From Tremella fuciformis (lineage: Eukaryota; Basidiomycota; Tremellomycetes; Tremellales; Tremellaceae): a DNA stretch of 64,000 bases. A program made the translations under genes and the position numbers. A model generated the notes under the pieces. It made no database searches. It worked only from the letters and a program-made list of their open reading frames with translations, and was not told the origin of the DNA. This document shows, piece by piece, positions 9,240 through 21,600 of the stretch (position 1 is its first letter; each line of letters starts with the position of its first letter). The DNA lies in assembly GCA_032768795.1 (NCBI GenBank), contig CP136493.1, forward strand, positions 186,001-250,000. Direction: 5' to 3'.

Positions 9240-12200
9240 TCAATCTGATCTTTGCTGAACTCCAAGTAGATCCCTCAACCTGTTGAATACCTCTGCTGGG
9301 AGCGCCTTGGTGAGGAGATCCGCCATGTTCTCAGCTGATGGGACATGTGACAGAGTCACTGTGTTGTCCTCCACCTTCTCCCTGACAAACTTGTGTCTCA
9401 TGTCAATGTGCTTGGACTTGTCATGGTTGACTGGGTTCTTTGACAAGGCAATTGCTCCATTGTTGTCGTTTAGAATTGGCAGGGGCTCCTCCAGACCAAG
9501 CTGAAGATCACTGAGAAGTTGCCTGAGCCAAATGGCTTGCCTGGTCGCTTCAGAAGAGGCCATGAGCTCTGCTTCTGTGGTAGAAAGCGCCACTGTATTT
9601 TGCCGTCGACTTTTCCAGGCCACAATTCCACCATAGACCTTGAAGATATAGCCTGTAGTCGATCTTCTTGTGTCTAGATCGCCTCCCCAGTCTGCATCTG
9701 CATAGCCTAGGGCAATTCTGGTTGAATTCTCTTTGTTGAAGGTCAAACAAAGGTCTGTGGTGCCTCTGATGTACCGAAGTAGATGTTTGGCCGCTTTCCA
9801 GTGCTCTGTGTTGTATTTGGATATGTATCTTGATAGCAGAGAAGCTGGAAAAGCGAGATCCGGTCTTGTAATTGTTGAGGCATAAAGAATGGCTCCCACT
9901 GCTTGGGCATATGGGTAATGCTTTGCCTCTTCAAACTCGGTATCTGTGGCTGGAACAGGGCGAAAACTGGCAGGCAGAGGAGTTCTGGCTGGGTTGCAGT
10001 CACTCATACCAAACCGGTCCAAAATTGACTCCAAATAATGTTCTTGACTCATAAACAGCTTGTTCTGTGTCCGATCTCGATGAATATTGAAGCCTAGGAA
10101 ATAGGAAACCGGCCCTGAGTCCTTGCACTCAAATTCTGAGTTGAGAGCGATTTTGAAAGCGTCCAAATACTTTCTGTTGTTGCAAGCAATCAACTGATCA
10201 TCCACATGAACTGAGAGCATGAGGAAATTGCCATTTTCGAATTTGTAGTAAAGGCAGGGGTCTGCAGAGGTTGGTTTGAGGCCTTGAGACCGAAGCCAAT
10301 TGTCCAGAGCTTTGTTGAAGCATCTAGGAGACTGCTTGAGACCATAAAGCGATTTTCTGAGTCGCAAAACTTTGCCCGCAGGAATGTTGGAGCCTTCTGG
10401 TGGTTCCATATATATTTCCTCTTCCAAATCGCCATTGAGGAAGGCTGCAATGATGTCTACTTGGTCACACTCCATGTTGAAGTGATTGACCAAGGCCAGG
10501 AAGACTCTGATGGTGTCCTTGTGCGCAACAGAGGCAAATAACTCGTTGAAATCGAGTCCTTCAATTTGTGAATAGCCCTTGGCAACAAATCTGGCCTTGT
10601 AGGTTGAAGGTTTACCGGTTTCACCATCGATCTTTCTGGTGTAGACCCATTTTCCTTTGAGGACTCTTTGATTTGAGCGATCCACAACCGCCCAAACTCG
10701 ATATTTGTCCATTTTGGCAAGCTCAGAATCCATGCTGGATTTCCAGTGCTCCCACTCGCCAGAATTGCGCGCTTGCAAATATGTTTGAGGTATATTTGTT
10801 GCGAGCATAGCACAGGCAACATTTGCATCTTGAATCTCGTTCTCAAATTCCTCATCATCTCGCAAATTCAGCTCATCTGATGAGTCTGAGTCGCTTGAAT
10901 TATCGCCATTATGCCCCCCTTGCTGCGGTATCGGTGGTGCAGCAGAAGCGCGGCGTTCTGCAGCAATTTGGCGATGATGATCTCTTTCAATGATATTTGG
11001 AATTTGTAAATTTTGATTGACGACTTTTTGCTCATTTGCCAAATTCCGAAAGAACCGTTCAATCTGGGGCATTCCGGTTTTTACAGGTGATAGGGGCATG
11101 TATGAAGCATCATTCTGCAAAAGAACAGATTTGTCGGGCTCGATTTGAGGCCGTGACCCTTTAGGTTCCAATTCCGGAATTTCAATTTGCTCAGAATTGA
11201 ATTCTGTGTTTGCAAAGATAACATCCCGGCTGATGGTGATGCTGCCGGACTGTTTTGAATATATCCGGTAATTGTTGGTGGCCTCCTGATACCCCACAAG
11301 GATGCCCTCTTGATATCTTGGTGCCAGCTTGTTTTTCTCTGTATGATTTCGGAAAAATGCTTTGCAGCCAAATGGTTGAAGGTGTGTAATTTGGCAATTT
11401 CGATTTTGCCACTTGTCTTCGGGTATTTCCTGCTTTGGCCCACAGGGTGTGCGATTTCGAGTGTAGGCTATATAATTTGCCGCTTCAGCCCATAGATTCT
11501 GAGGCAATCCGGAATGAACAAGGACTGTTCTCACTCCATTGAGGATTGTGAGGTGCAATCTTTCAACTCGCCCATTTTGAGTGTGCGCATCTGGTGGGAC
11601 CTGAATATGCTGAATTCCGTGATTCCTCATGAATTGTTTCCACTCATTTGAGGAGAATTCACCACCATTGTCGGATCTGATTGTTTTGACCTTTGTAGAC
11701 AATTGCCTTTCAACTAAAGCGATATATTGCTGAATCGCCTCAAATGCTCCTGATTTCTGTTTGAGGAAATATAAATGCGATTTCCTTGTGAAATCATCAT
11801 AACAAGTGAGGAAATATCGAGCTCCATTAATTGATGGTACTCTGGCAGGGCCCCATAAATCAATGTGGACAATCTCAAGCGGTGTAGATGCTCTGACATC
11901 GCTTGGTAATGATGGAAGTCGGCCGGTTTTGCCTAAAATGCAGCTCTGGCACTGGAATGACTTTGCATCTGAAGCTGAAATTTCGATATTGCCCATTCTT
12001 CCACTCCTGATGACTCTCATGATTGCAGATATGTTCAGATGGCCAAGTCGCTCATGGATGTCTTGGATATCAGCTGTAGAAGCGATATTGGCTGATGCGC
12101 TTGCCTCCTGATATACATACAACCCGGATCGCTTTGGGGCTGTGAGGAGATGATTTCCGGTGTCCATTCTGCAGAGTTGGGCATTTCCGGCCGCAAATTT

Positions 12201-13184
12201 CCATCCCAGGCCTTGTGGAGTTGCAGAGACCGAAATGAGGTTCCGATCAAGCCCAGGAATATATAGACAGCCTGGAAAAGCGATTCCGGCAATGTAGAGG
12301 GTACCGGTCATGTTGCAAGGCAAATGGGCTGAATTGCCAAACCGGACTTGCATTTTCTGAGCCGGTTTCAGATCCGATAGCATTTGAGCATCATTACACA
12401 TGTGATGTGTTGCTCCAGAATCGATAATAAATTCATAGCGGTCGCATTTTGCATGATAGGCGGATGCGGTCGCTACTGCATTGAAAGCAGATGCTGGCCC
12501 AATGTCGGTATCGGTCTCAGGGCTGACAGAGGCAATTTCGGCCTTGGGTGGAATTCTTTGTGTCTGCTGGATCCGATTTTGTTGATTATGACATTCTGCA
12601 TTGCTGTGGCCATGAATCCGGTGATGATCGCAGTATTTTGACATATCTCTGGGGCGATTTGGCTTGAATGGAACCGGTCTCCTTGCTGCAGCAAGAGCTG
12701 ATGCTGAATCGGAATTTTTCCGCCTCTCATATTCAGCCTGGACTGCCGATTTGACCTCTGAAGAGCTGAGAGGCTGTCGCATCCAGAGATTCTGCTTTGT
12801 AGTTGCATATGACTCAGGGAGAGCAAGAGTCATGCAGAATGCAAGGATTTTATCGGATATAATTTCGCCTGAGCTGTTCAGCTGGGTGTGGGCGCTCTGT
12901 TGGGCTGCTAGGACCGGCATTGGATCTTCTCCATCGATAATTGAAGCTCTGGCAAGCGATTGGAATAAAGCGGCCTGCCTGGCACCGGTTGAGGCTGAAT
13001 GCTGCCGCTTAATTTCGTCCCAAAGAGCCTTGGGTGAGGGCGATGTCCAGTCTTTGACTGAGGCTGGCAGGGCGGCTTGGACGGTCTCAGAGAGCGACTG
13101 AAAGATGATGGAAAAGGCCTTATCGAATTTGAGCTGTTCTGCAGCTGAAATTGGCGAAATCGGTTCGGTTCTGATGCAGGCAAG
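9240..13184 (-). pseudogene. B2 gag-pol, residues about 37 to the end, split by A2
   Basis: The frame is open from the A2 insertion point to the stop at 9240-9242 and holds all catalytic motifs of the subfamily B polyprotein. Only the first 36 codons are separated, lying at 24005-24109. Compared with subfamily A, the stretch after the integrase (about residues 720-745) is clearly different, while the RT region is almost the same. Confidence 0.93.
13180..13184. repeat. Target-site duplication of A2, left copy (GCAAG)
   Basis: GCAAG recurs at 24000-24004, beyond both A2 and the A3 nested in it. Confidence 0.95.
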
Positions 13185-13337
13185 TGTCGGATGGATAAGA
13201 AATGCATAGAGACAGTTCCCTGCTCACAGAGCAGGAAAAGCGAAGCTACAAGAGTTTTCTTATGTAATAGGAAAGGTATAAAGCGATGTGGCAGTGTGGC
13301 AGTGTGGCACAGATCAGTATTGCTCACAATTCTGACA
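13185..13337 (-). repeat. 3' LTR of A2
   Basis: A-type, 153 bp, same sequence as the A1 LTRs by eye. Confidence 0.95.
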
Positions 13338-13344
13338 CTCCCAC

Positions 13345-16300
13345 TCAATCTGATCTTTGCTGAACTCCAAGTAACTCCCTCAGCCTGTTGAATACCTCTG
13401 CTGGGAGCGCCTTGGTGAGGAGATCTGCCATGTTCTCAGCTGATGGGACATGTGATAGGGTCACTGTGTTGTCCTCCACCTTCTCCCTGACAAATTTGTG
13501 TCTCATGTCAATGTGCTTTGACTTGTCATGGTTGACTGGGTTCTTTGACAAGGCAATTGCTCCATTGTTGTCGTTTAGAATTGGCAATGGCTGTTCCAAT
13601 TCAAGCTGGAGATCACTGAGAAGTTGCCTGAGCCAAATGGCTTGCCTGGTTGCTTCAGAAGAGGCCATGAGCTCTGCTTCTGTGGTAGAAAGCGCCACTG
13701 TATTTTGTCGCCGACTTTTCCAGGCCACAACTCCACCATAGACTTTGAAGATGTAGCCTGTGGTTGATCTCCTGGTGTCTAGATCGCCTCCCCAGTCTGC
13801 ATCTGCATAGCCCAGAGCAATTCTGTTTGAGTTCTCTTTGTTGAAGGTCAAACAAAGGTCTGTGGTGCCTCTGATATACCGAAGCAGATGTTTGGCCGCT
13901 TTCCAGTGCTCTGTGTTGTACTTGGAAATATATCTTGACAGCAGAGAGGCTGGAAAGGCAAGATCCGGTCTTGTGATTGTTGAGGCATAGAGAATGGCTC
14001 CCACTGCTTGGGCATATGGGTAATGCTTTGCCTCCTCAAACTCGGTATCTGTGGCTGGAATGGGGCGAAAATTGGTAGGCAGAGGAGTTCTGGCTGGGTT
14101 GCAGTCACTCATACCAAACCGGTCCAAAATTGACTCCAAATAATGTTCTTGACTCATGAACAGCTTGTTTTGAGTCCGATCTCGATGAATATTGAAGCCT
14201 AGGAAATAGGAAACCGGCCCTGAGTCCTTACACTCAAATTCTGAGTTGAGAGCGCTTTTGAAAGCGTCCAAATACTTTCTGTTGTTGCAAGCAATCAACT
14301 GATCATCCACATGAACTGAGAGCATGAGGAAATTGCCATTTTCGAATTTGTAGTAAAGGCAGGGGTCTGCAGAGGTTGGTTTGAGGCCTTGAGACCGGAG
14401 CCAATGATCTAGAGCTTTGTTGAAACATCTAGGAGACTGCTTGAGACCATAGAGCGATTTTCTGAGTCGCAAAACTTTGCCCGCAGGAATGTTGGAGCCT
14501 TCTGGTGGTTCCATATATATTTCCTCTTCCAAATCGCCATTGAGGAAGGCTGCAATGATGTCTACTTGGTCACACTCCATGTTGAAGTGATTGACCAAGG
14601 CCAGGAAGACTCTGATGGTGTCCTTGTGCGCAACAGAGGCAAATAACTCGTTGAAATCGAGACCTTCAATTTGTGAATAGCCCTTGGCAACAAATCTGGC
14701 CTTGTAGGTTGAAGGTTTACCGGTTTCACCATCGATCTTTCTGGTGTAGACCCATTTTCCTTTGAGGACTCTTTGATTTGAGCGATCCACAACCGCCCAA
14801 ACTCGATATTTGTCCATTTTGGCAAGCTCAGAATCCATGCTGGATTTCCAGTGCTCCCACTCGCCAGAATTGCGCGCTTGCAAGTATGTTTGCGGTATAT
14901 TTGTTGCAAGCATAGCACAGGCAACATTTGCAGCTTGAATTTCGTTCTCAAATTCCTCATCATCTCGCAAATTCAGCTCATCTGATGAGTCTGAGTCGCT
15001 TGAATTATCGCCATTATGCCCCCCTTGCTGCGGTATCGGTGGTGCAGCAGAAGCGCGGCGTTCTGCAGCAATTTGGCGATGATGATCTCTTTCAATGATA
15101 TTTGGAATTTGTAAATTTTGATTGGCGACTTTTTGCTCATTTGCCAAATTTTGAAAGAACCGCTCTACCTCCTGCATTCCCTGTGTCGGTGGCGGTAGAG
15201 GCTCCTGCAGACTATCTTCCTGCAAAAGGACAGATTTATCGGACTCGATTTGAGGCTGTAAACCCTTAAGTTCCAATTCCGGAATTTCAATTTGCTCTGA
15301 ATTGATTTCTGTGTTTGCAAAAATAACATCCCGGCTGATTGTGATGCTGCCGGTCACCTTGGAATATATCCGGTAATTGTTGGTGGCCTCTTGATACCCC
15401 ACAAGAATCCCCTCTTGATATCTTGGAGCCAGCTTGTTTTTCTCTGTATGATTTCGGAAAAATGCTTTGCAGCCAAATGGTTGAAGGTGTGTAATTTGGC
15501 AATTTCGATTTTGCCACTTGTCTTCGGGTATTTCCTGCTTTGGACCACAGGGTGTACGATTCCGAGTGTAGGCTATATAATTTGCCGCCTCAGCCCATAG
15601 ATTCTGAGGTAATCCGGAATGAACAAGGACTGTTCTGACCCCATTGAGAATTGTAAGATGCAATCGCTCAACCCGCCCATTTTGAGTGTGCGCATCTGGT
15701 GGGACTTGAATATGCTGAATTCCGTGATTCCTTATGAATTGTTTCCACTCATTAGAGGAGAATTCACCACCATTGTCAGATCTGATTGTCTTGACTTTGG
15801 TGGATAGCTGTCTTTCAACTAGAGCAATATATTGCTGAATCGCCTCAAATGCGCCAGACTTTTGCTTCAGAAAATAGAGATGGGCTTTTCTGGTGAAATC
15901 ATCATAACAAGTGAGGAAATATCGAGCTCCATTTGCAGAGGCCACTCTGGCAGGCCCCCATAAATCAATGTGGACGATCTCAAGCGGTGTAGATGCTCTG
16001 ATATCGCTTGGCAAAGATGGAAGCCGGCCGGTTTTGCCCAGAATGCAGCTTTGGCACTGGAATGACTTTGCATCTGAAGCTGAAATTTCGATATCGCCCA
16101 TTCTTCCACTCCTGATGACTCTCATGACTGCAGATATATTCAAATGGCCAAGTCGCTCATGGATGTCTTGTAAATCAGCTGCAGAAGCAATATTTGCTGA
16201 TGCGCTTGCCTCCTGGTATATATAGAGGCCGGATCGCTTTGGGGCTTTGAGAAAAGTATTTCCGGTGCTGATTTGGCACAAGGTTGCATTTCCGGCCGCA

Positions 16301-17391
16301 AATCTCCATCCCAAGCCTTGTGGAGTTGCAGAGACCGAGATGAGGTTCCGATCCAGCCCAGGAATATAGAGGCAGCCCGGAAAAGCGATTCCGGCAAGGT
16401 AGAGAGTGCCGGTCATGTTGCAAGGCAGATGTGCTGAATTGCCAAACCGGACTTGCATTTTCTGAGCCGGTTTCAGATCCGATAGCATTTGAGCATCATT
16501 ACACATGTGATGTGTTGCTCCAGAATCGACAATAAATTCATAGCGGTCGCATTTTGCATGATGGGCGGATGCGGTCGCTACTGCATTGAAAGCAGATGCT
16601 GTTCCAATGTCGGTATCGATCTCAGGGCTGACGGAGGCAATCTCGGCCTTGGGCGGAATTCTTTGTGTCTGCTTGATCCGATTTTGCTGATTATGACACT
16701 CTGCATTGCTGTGGCCATGAATCCGGTGATAATCGCAATATTTTGACATGTCTCTGGGGCGATTTGGCTTGAATGCCGGTCTCTTCATTGCAGCAAGAGC
16801 TGTAGCTGAATCCGAATTTTTCCGCCTCTCATATTCAGCCTGGACTGCCGATTTGACCTCTGAAGAGCTGAGAGGCTGTCGCATCCATAGATTCTGCTTT
16901 GTGGTCGCATATGACTCAGGGAGAGCAAGAGTCATGCAGAAAGCAAGGATTTTATCGGAAATAATTTCGCCAGAGCTGTTGAGCTGAGTATGGGCGCTCT
17001 GCTGGGCTGCTAGAATTGGCATCGGATCTTCTCCATCGATAATTTCGGCCCTGGCAAGAGATTGGAAAAGAGCGGCCTGCCTGGCACCAGTAGAGGCAGA
17101 ATGCTGCCGTTTCAACTCGTCCCAAAGCGATTTGGGTGATGGGGAGGTCCAATCTTTGACTGTAGCCGGTAGAGCAGCCTGGACGGTCTCAGAGAGGCTC
17201 TGGAAAATTATCGCAAACGATTTATCGAATTTGAGCTGGTCTGCAGCTGAAATTGGCGAAATCGGCTCGGTTCTGATGCAGGCAAGCAAGCCCTTGCCCA
17301 TAAGAGTGGTGGCAATATGCGATTCCCATTGAGGATAATTATCGCTGCCTTTCAGAGTAACAACTTTGATTTTGATTTCGCTCTCCTCCAT
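13345..17391 (-). CDS. Copia gag-pol polyprotein of A2 (1348 aa)
   Basis: The translation matches the A1 polyprotein over its whole length, including the knuckle, protease, integrase, RT and RNase H motifs. The ORF is intact. Expression from its own promoter is doubtful because A3 lies 133 bp into the 5' LTR in sense direction, between most of that LTR and the leader. Transcription could still start in the LTR of A3. Confidence 0.95.
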   Translation of the reverse strand: MEESEIKIKVVTLKGSDNYPQWESHIATTLMGKGLLACIRTEPISPISAADQLKFDKSFAIIFQSLSETVQAALPATVKDWTSPSPKSLWDELKRQHSASTGARQAALFQSLARAEIIDGEDPMPILAAQQSAHTQLNSSGEIISDKILAFCMTLALPESYATTKQNLWMRQPLSSSEVKSAVQAEYERRKNSDSATALAAMKRPAFKPNRPRDMSKYCDYHRIHGHSNAECHNQQNRIKQTQRIPPKAEIASVSPEIDTDIGTASAFNAVATASAHHAKCDRYEFIVDSGATHHMCNDAQMLSDLKPAQKMQVRFGNSAHLPCNMTGTLYLAGIAFPGCLYIPGLDRNLISVSATPQGLGWRFAAGNATLCQISTGNTFLKAPKRSGLYIYQEASASANIASAADLQDIHERLGHLNISAVMRVIRSGRMGDIEISASDAKSFQCQSCILGKTGRLPSLPSDIRASTPLEIVHIDLWGPARVASANGARYFLTCYDDFTRKAHLYFLKQKSGAFEAIQQYIALVERQLSTKVKTIRSDNGGEFSSNEWKQFIRNHGIQHIQVPPDAHTQNGRVERLHLTILNGVRTVLVHSGLPQNLWAEAANYIAYTRNRTPCGPKQEIPEDKWQNRNCQITHLQPFGCKAFFRNHTEKNKLAPRYQEGILVGYQEATNNYRIYSKVTGSITISRDVIFANTEINSEQIEIPELELKGLQPQIESDKSVLLQEDSLQEPLPPPTQGMQEVERFFQNLANEQKVANQNLQIPNIIERDHHRQIAAERRASAAPPIPQQGGHNGDNSSDSDSSDELNLRDDEEFENEIQAANVACAMLATNIPQTYLQARNSGEWEHWKSSMDSELAKMDKYRVWAVVDRSNQRVLKGKWVYTRKIDGETGKPSTYKARFVAKGYSQIEGLDFNELFASVAHKDTIRVFLALVNHFNMECDQVDIIAAFLNGDLEEEIYMEPPEGSNIPAGKVLRLRKSLYGLKQSPRCFNKALDHWLRSQGLKPTSADPCLYYKFENGNFLMLSVHVDDQLIACNNRKYLDAFKSALNSEFECKDSGPVSYFLGFNIHRDRTQNKLFMSQEHYLESILDRFGMSDCNPARTPLPTNFRPIPATDTEFEEAKHYPYAQAVGAILYASTITRPDLAFPASLLSRYISKYNTEHWKAAKHLLRYIRGTTDLCLTFNKENSNRIALGYADADWGGDLDTRRSTTGYIFKVYGGVVAWKSRRQNTVALSTTEAELMASSEATRQAIWLRQLLSDLQLELEQPLPILNDNNGAIALSKNPVNHDKSKHIDMRHKFVREKVEDNTVTLSHVPSAENMADLLTKALPAEVFNRLRELLGVQQRSD

Positions 17392-18436
17392 TCTGCCAAT
17401 AATTATATCTCGAGAACGGACGGGCCGATTGGGTTGCCGTTGAGAGGGGTAAGGTTGACCGGTAGGAGGTATATCGTGTGCGAAGGAGAAATTTTAAATA
17501 TGCGAGTGTCAGCTGCAATCGCAAAAGTTTGAATGAGACTCTCAAAGAGACTCAGCTGAAAGCGAGAGCAGCTTGAATTGCCAGAGGCTCAGAGGCTGCC
17601 CACCAGGTTTCACTGGATTCTGCGGCCACCGGAACGGTGTACGACCTCCTGGATGCTCCAGCAATGCTAGGGATCGGCCTAGAATTGATTTCTGCAGAGC
17701 CAAGTCCGGATTTGCTTGAACTCCCTCGATGTGACCTAGCAGTGCGGTCTAGGACGTTTGCCTTCACCTGCCAAGCCCAGCAGGCCGCGATTTCACCCAG
17801 CGATAGGGCAGCAGTGATGATGTTGTTAAATCGGAAAATCCGATTGCAGTAATAAGGCAATAACTCGAGAACGAGTGAGCCAATTGAGCTCTACTGAAGC
17901 CCAAATTCAGTCCGTAGGTGCCGTTATGTTGTCTAGAAGCGGCGGGCGGATCGGTGCAGCGATGGGCGAGAAATCGGATTTCTGGTGCTGAAAGACTCAA
18001 CTCCAAATTCTGAGTTTCTCGGAAATGATAAATTGATATCTCTTGAACAACACCCCGCACTGCGAAATCCTTTACAGGAACGGTAGACGCAGTGATCACA
18101 AGTGTTGTGTAAAACAGAGAGACCGATCGGGCTGATAGAACGCGAGAAATCGTCCAAGTTGTAAACGTCCGTTATCTCGGCCTTCTGTGAGTGCTGGACT
18201 CTTCAGGGGCCGTAAGACGTGTGCTTGCACTGTAGATAGAGTGCTGTGTCGTTCTGGCGTTTGTAGGTGAAGCGACAGAGATGGTAGAGAAGCCGGAAGC
18301 CGTGTAAATGGCGAAGGCGATTGCGGGTGAACCACGGAAGCTACCGTAAATCCGAGGATACCTCGTGAAAGAGCACGTCGAGCTCTATTGGGTCGCTTGT
18401 CGGCAGGCGAATCGGGTGCGATTCAGGCTCATAACC
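17392..18436 (-). other. 5' leader of A2 with PBS at 18418-18436
   Basis: It is 1045 nt long and has the same sequence as the A1 leader as far as I compared. The primer-binding site sits next to the 20-bp LTR stub. Confidence 0.85.
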
Positions 18437-18456
18437 TGTCGGATGGATAAGAAATG
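18437..18456 (-). repeat. 5' LTR of A2, 20-bp stub
   Basis: These are the last 20 bp of the sense LTR, ending in the AAATG target duplication at 18452-18456. The other 133 bp lie at 23867-23999, and 20 + 133 gives the normal 153. Confidence 0.95.
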
Positions 18457-18609
18457 TGTCGGATGGATAAGAAATGCATAGAGACAGTTCCCTGCTCACA
18501 GAGCAGGAAAAGCGAAGCTACAAGAGTTTTCTTATGTAATAGGAAAGGTATAAAGCGATGTGGCAGTGTGGCAGTGTGGCACAGATCAGTATTGCTCACA
18601 ATTCTGACA
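18457..18609 (-). repeat. 3' LTR of A3
   Basis: A-type, 153 bp. It follows the stub of the A2 LTR directly, so the first 20 bp of the A-type LTR appear twice in tandem. Confidence 0.96.
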
Positions 18610-18616
18610 CTCCCAC

Positions 18617-21600
18617 TCAATCTGATCTTTGCTGAACTCCAAGTAACTCCCTCAGCCTGTTGAATACCTCTGCTGGGAGCGCCTTGGTGAGGAGATCTGC
18701 CATGTTCTCAGCTGATGGGACATGTGATAGGGTCACTGTGTTGTCCTCCACCTTCTCCCTGACAAATTTGTGTCTCATGTCAATGTGCTTTGACTTGTCA
18801 TGGTTGACTGGGTTCTTTGACAAGGCAATTGCTCCATTGTTGTCGTTTAGAATTGGCAATGGCTGTTCCAATTCAAGCTGGAGATCACTGAGAAGTTGCC
18901 TGAGCCAAATGGCTTGCCTGGTTGCTTCAGAAGAGGCCATGAGCTCTGCTTCTGTGGTAGAAAGCGCCACTGTATTTTGTCGCCGACTTTTCCAGGCCAC
19001 AACTCCACCATAGACTTTGAAGATGTAGCCTGTGGTTGATCTCCTGGTGTCTAGATCGCCTCCCCAGTCTGCATCTGCATAGCCCAGAGCAATTCTGTTT
19101 GAGTTCTCTTTGTTGAAGGTCAAACAAAGGTCTGTGGTGCCTCTGATATACCGAAGCAGATGTTTGGCCGCTTTCCAGTGCTCTGTGTTGTACTTGGAAA
19201 TATATCTTGACAGCAGAGAGGCTGGAAAGGCAAGATCCGGTCTTGTGATTGTTGAGGCATAGAGAATGGCTCCCACTGCTTGGGCATATGGGTAATGCTT
19301 TGCCTCCTCAAACTCGGTATCTGTGGCTGGAATGGGGCGAAAATTGGTAGGCAGAGGAGTTCTGGCTGGGTTGCAGTCACTCATACCAAACCGGTCCAAA
19401 ATTGACTCCAAATAATGTTCTTGACTCATGAACAGCTTGTTTTGAGTCCGATCTCGATGAATATTGAAGCCTAGGAAATAGGAAACCGGCCCTGAGTCCT
19501 TACACTCAAATTCTGAGTTGAGAGCGCTTTTGAAAGCGTCCAAATACTTTCTGTTGTTGCAAGCAATCAACTGATCATCCACATGAACTGAGAGCATGAG
19601 GAAATTGCCATTTTCGAATTTGTAGTAAAGGCAGGGGTCTGCAGAGGTTGGTTTGAGGCCTTGAGACCGGAGCCAATGATCTAGAGCTTTGTTGAAACAT
19701 CTAGGAGACTGCTTGAGACCATAGAGCGATTTTCTGAGTCGCAAAACTTTGCCCGCAGGAATGTTGGAGCCTTCTGGTGGTTCCATATATATTTCCTCTT
19801 CCAAATCGCCATTGAGGAAGGCTGCAATGATGTCTACTTGGTCACACTCCATGTTGAAGTGATTGACCAAGGCCAGGAAGACTCTGATGGTGTCCTTGTG
19901 CGCAACAGAGGCAAATAACTCGTTGAAATCGAGACCTTCAATTTGTGAATAGCCCTTGGCAACAAATCTGGCCTTGTAGGTTGAAGGTTTACCGGTTTCA
20001 CCATCGATCTTTCTGGTGTAGACCCATTTTCCTTTGAGGACTCTTTGATTTGAGCGATCCACAACCGCCCAAACTCGATATTTGTCCATTTTGGCAAGCT
20101 CAGAATCCATGCTGGATTTCCAGTGCTCCCACTCGCCAGAATTGCGCGCTTGCAAGTATGTTTGCGGTATATTTGTTGCAAGCATAGCACAGGCAACATT
20201 TGCAGCTTGAATTTCGTTCTCAAATTCCTCATCATCTCGCAAATTCAGCTCATCTGATGAGTCTGAGTCGCTTGAATTATCGCCATTATGCCCCCCTTGC
20301 TGCGGTATCGGTGGTGCAGCAGAAGCGCGGCGTTCTGCAGCAATTTGGCGATGATGATCTCTTTCAATGATATTTGGAATTTGTAAATTTTGATTGGCGA
20401 CTTTTTGCTCATTTGCCAAATTTTGAAAGAACCGCTCTACCTCCTGCATTCCCTGTGTCGGTGGCGGTAGAGGCTCCTGCAGACTATCTTCCTGCAAAAG
20501 GACAGATTTATCGGACTCGATTTGAGGCTGTAAACCCTTAAGTTCCAATTCCGGAATTTCAATTTGCTCTGAATTGATTTCTGTGTTTGCAAAAATAACA
20601 TCCCGGCTGATTGTGATGCTGCCGGTCACCTTGGAATATATCCGGTAATTGTTGGTGGCCTCTTGATACCCCACAAGAATCCCCTCTTGATATCTTGGAG
20701 CCAGCTTGTTTTTCTCTGTATGATTTCGGAAAAATGCTTTGCAGCCAAATGGTTGAAGGTGTGTAATTTGGCAATTTCGATTTTGCCACTTGTCTTCGGG
20801 TATTTCCTGCTTTGGACCACAGGGTGTACGATTCCGAGTGTAGGCTATATAATTTGCCGCCTCAGCCCATAGATTCTGAGGTAATCCGGAATGAACAAGG
20901 ACTGTTCTGACCCCATTGAGAATTGTAAGATGCAATCGCTCAACCCGCCCATTTTGAGTGTGCGCATCTGGTGGGACTTGAATATGCTGAATTCCGTGAT
21001 TCCTTATGAATTGTTTCCACTCATTAGAGGAGAATTCACCACCATTGTCAGATCTGATTGTCTTGACTTTGGTGGATAGCTGTCTTTCAACTAGAGCAAT
21101 ATATTGCTGAATCGCCTCAAATGCGCCAGACTTTTGCTTCAGAAAATAGAGATGGGCTTTTCTGGTGAAATCATCATAACAAGTGAGGAAATATCGAGCT
21201 CCATTTGCAGAGGCCACTCTGGCAGGCCCCCATAAATCAATGTGGACGATCTCAAGCGGTGTAGATGCTCTGATATCGCTTGGCAAAGATGGAAGCCGGC
21301 CGGTTTTGCCCAGAATGCAGCTTTGGCACTGGAATGACTTTGCATCTGAAGCTGAAATTTCGATATCGCCCATTCTTCCACTCCTGATGACTCTCATGAC
21401 TGCAGATATATTCAAATGGCCAAGTCGCTCATGGATGTCTTGTAAATCAGCTGCAGAAGCAATATTTGCTGATGCGCTTGCCTCCTGGTATATATAGAGG
21501 CCGGATCGCTTTGGGGCTTTGAGAAAAGTATTTCCGGTGCTGATTTGGCACAAGGTTGCATTTCCGGCCGCAAATCTCCATCCCAAGCCTTGTGGAGTTG

